From positions 186,001-250,000 of the forward strand of contig NZ_FRDA01000005.1 of assembly GCF_900143095.1 (NCBI RefSeq): a stretch of 64,000 nucleotides of DNA. Reading direction: 5' to 3'. Shown piece after piece: positions 63,928 to 64,000 of the stretch; within the stretch, counting starts at the first letter, position 1, and every line of letters begins with the position of its first letter. Source of the DNA: Pseudomonas asturiensis (GTDB taxonomy: Bacteria > Pseudomonadota > Gammaproteobacteria > Pseudomonadales > Pseudomonadaceae). The position numbers and the translations under genes are program-made. Below the pieces are notes generated by a model. It searched no databases, was not told where the DNA came from, and was given only the letters and a program-made list of their open reading frames with translations.

Positions 63928-64000
63928 ATGCAACCGATTCCCTGCGTCCTCATGCGCGGCGGCACCTCCAAGGGGCCGGTATTCCTCGCCAGTGATCTAC
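63928..64000 (+). CDS. galD: 4-oxalomesaconate tautomerase-like protein (PrpF/GalD family), N-terminus only
   Basis: Twenty-four codons are present, starting MQPIPCVLMRGGTSKGPVF. The MRGGTSKG motif is the diagnostic N-terminal signature of the PrpF family, which includes GalD, the tautomerase acting on 4-oxalomesaconate in gallate breakdown. AAGAG precedes the ATG. The divergent LysR gene supports GalD over PrpF proper, as no methylcitrate genes are nearby. The gene continues beyond the right edge. Confidence 0.75.
   Translation, partial: MQPIPCVLMRGGTSKGPVFLASDL

Noticed and set aside
1..64000. CRISPR array, prophage, secretion system or type III effector with a hrp box
   Set aside because: No regularly spaced short repeats, phage structural genes or secretion components were seen, and no clear GGAACC-N15/16-CCAC hrp promoter was found in the intergenic regions by eye.

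Overview
The window reads as a chromosomal segment of a Pseudomonas, most likely of the P. syringae group. The reasons are the order alaS - lysC - csrA/rsmA - tRNA-Ser - tRNA-Arg, an AmrZ homologue, REP elements of Pseudomonas type, GC-rich codon use, and many regulators and accessory genes of the kind found in plant-associated pseudomonads. These assignments come from reading motifs, lengths and gene order only; no database search was possible.

Layout. 1-0.5 kb: start of a lumazine synthase gene (minus strand) behind a clear FMN riboswitch. 0.6-9.4 kb: housekeeping block with threonine aldolase, alaS, lysC, csrA, tRNA-Ser(GCU), two identical tRNA-Arg(ACG), a small envelope protein, mgtE and amrZ, with several clean terminators. 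9.4-12.2 kb: two small membrane-associated proteins, then tRNA-Arg(CCU), whose 3' end is repeated imperfectly 1.4 kb downstream. The pair encloses one ADP-ribosylglycohydrolase gene and looks like the scar of a tRNA-targeted element. 12.2-14.9 kb: a DUF2946/PepSY metal-related cluster, broken by a decayed IS3-family transposase. 14.9-17.1 kb: mesX-mesD, a folate-independent methionine synthase pair with a structured leader. 17.3-20.7 kb: DCC-family protein, NTF2-like, RidA and GST genes, and a LysR regulator divergent from an MFS exporter.

22.3-29.2 kb holds the most unusual locus. It is a compact six-gene operon (alpha-oxoamine synthase, Fe/2-oxoglutarate dioxygenase, D-2-hydroxyacid dehydrogenase, DoxX-like membrane protein, UbiD decarboxylase, UbiX flavin prenyltransferase) divergent from its own LysR regulator. 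I cannot match it to a pathway I know, and it is the best candidate here for an undescribed biosynthetic or catabolic system.

29.3-38.1 kb: GNAT acetyltransferase, MsbA-like ABC exporter, amidase, endonuclease I with an extra C-terminal domain, a broken AraC regulator, a TonB-dependent receptor paired with a third DUF2946 gene, and a DoxX-like protein. 38.4-45.7 kb: an RpiR regulator followed by a complete ddpXABCDF-type operon (D-Ala-D-Ala dipeptidase plus dipeptide ABC importer), then an HxlR regulator. 46.2-49.8 kb: coiled-coil protein, CHASE3 chemoreceptor, cupin and a small secreted protein. 49.9-58.6 kb: two two-component systems meeting tail to tail, the second divergent from an RND efflux pump, with a two-turn direct repeat between them. 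58.6-62.5 kb: an internally deleted MFS gene and two divergent sensor kinases. 62.5-64 kb: tandem REP/BIME repeats, then a LysR gene divergent from the start of a galD-like gene, suggesting gallate catabolism continues off the right edge.
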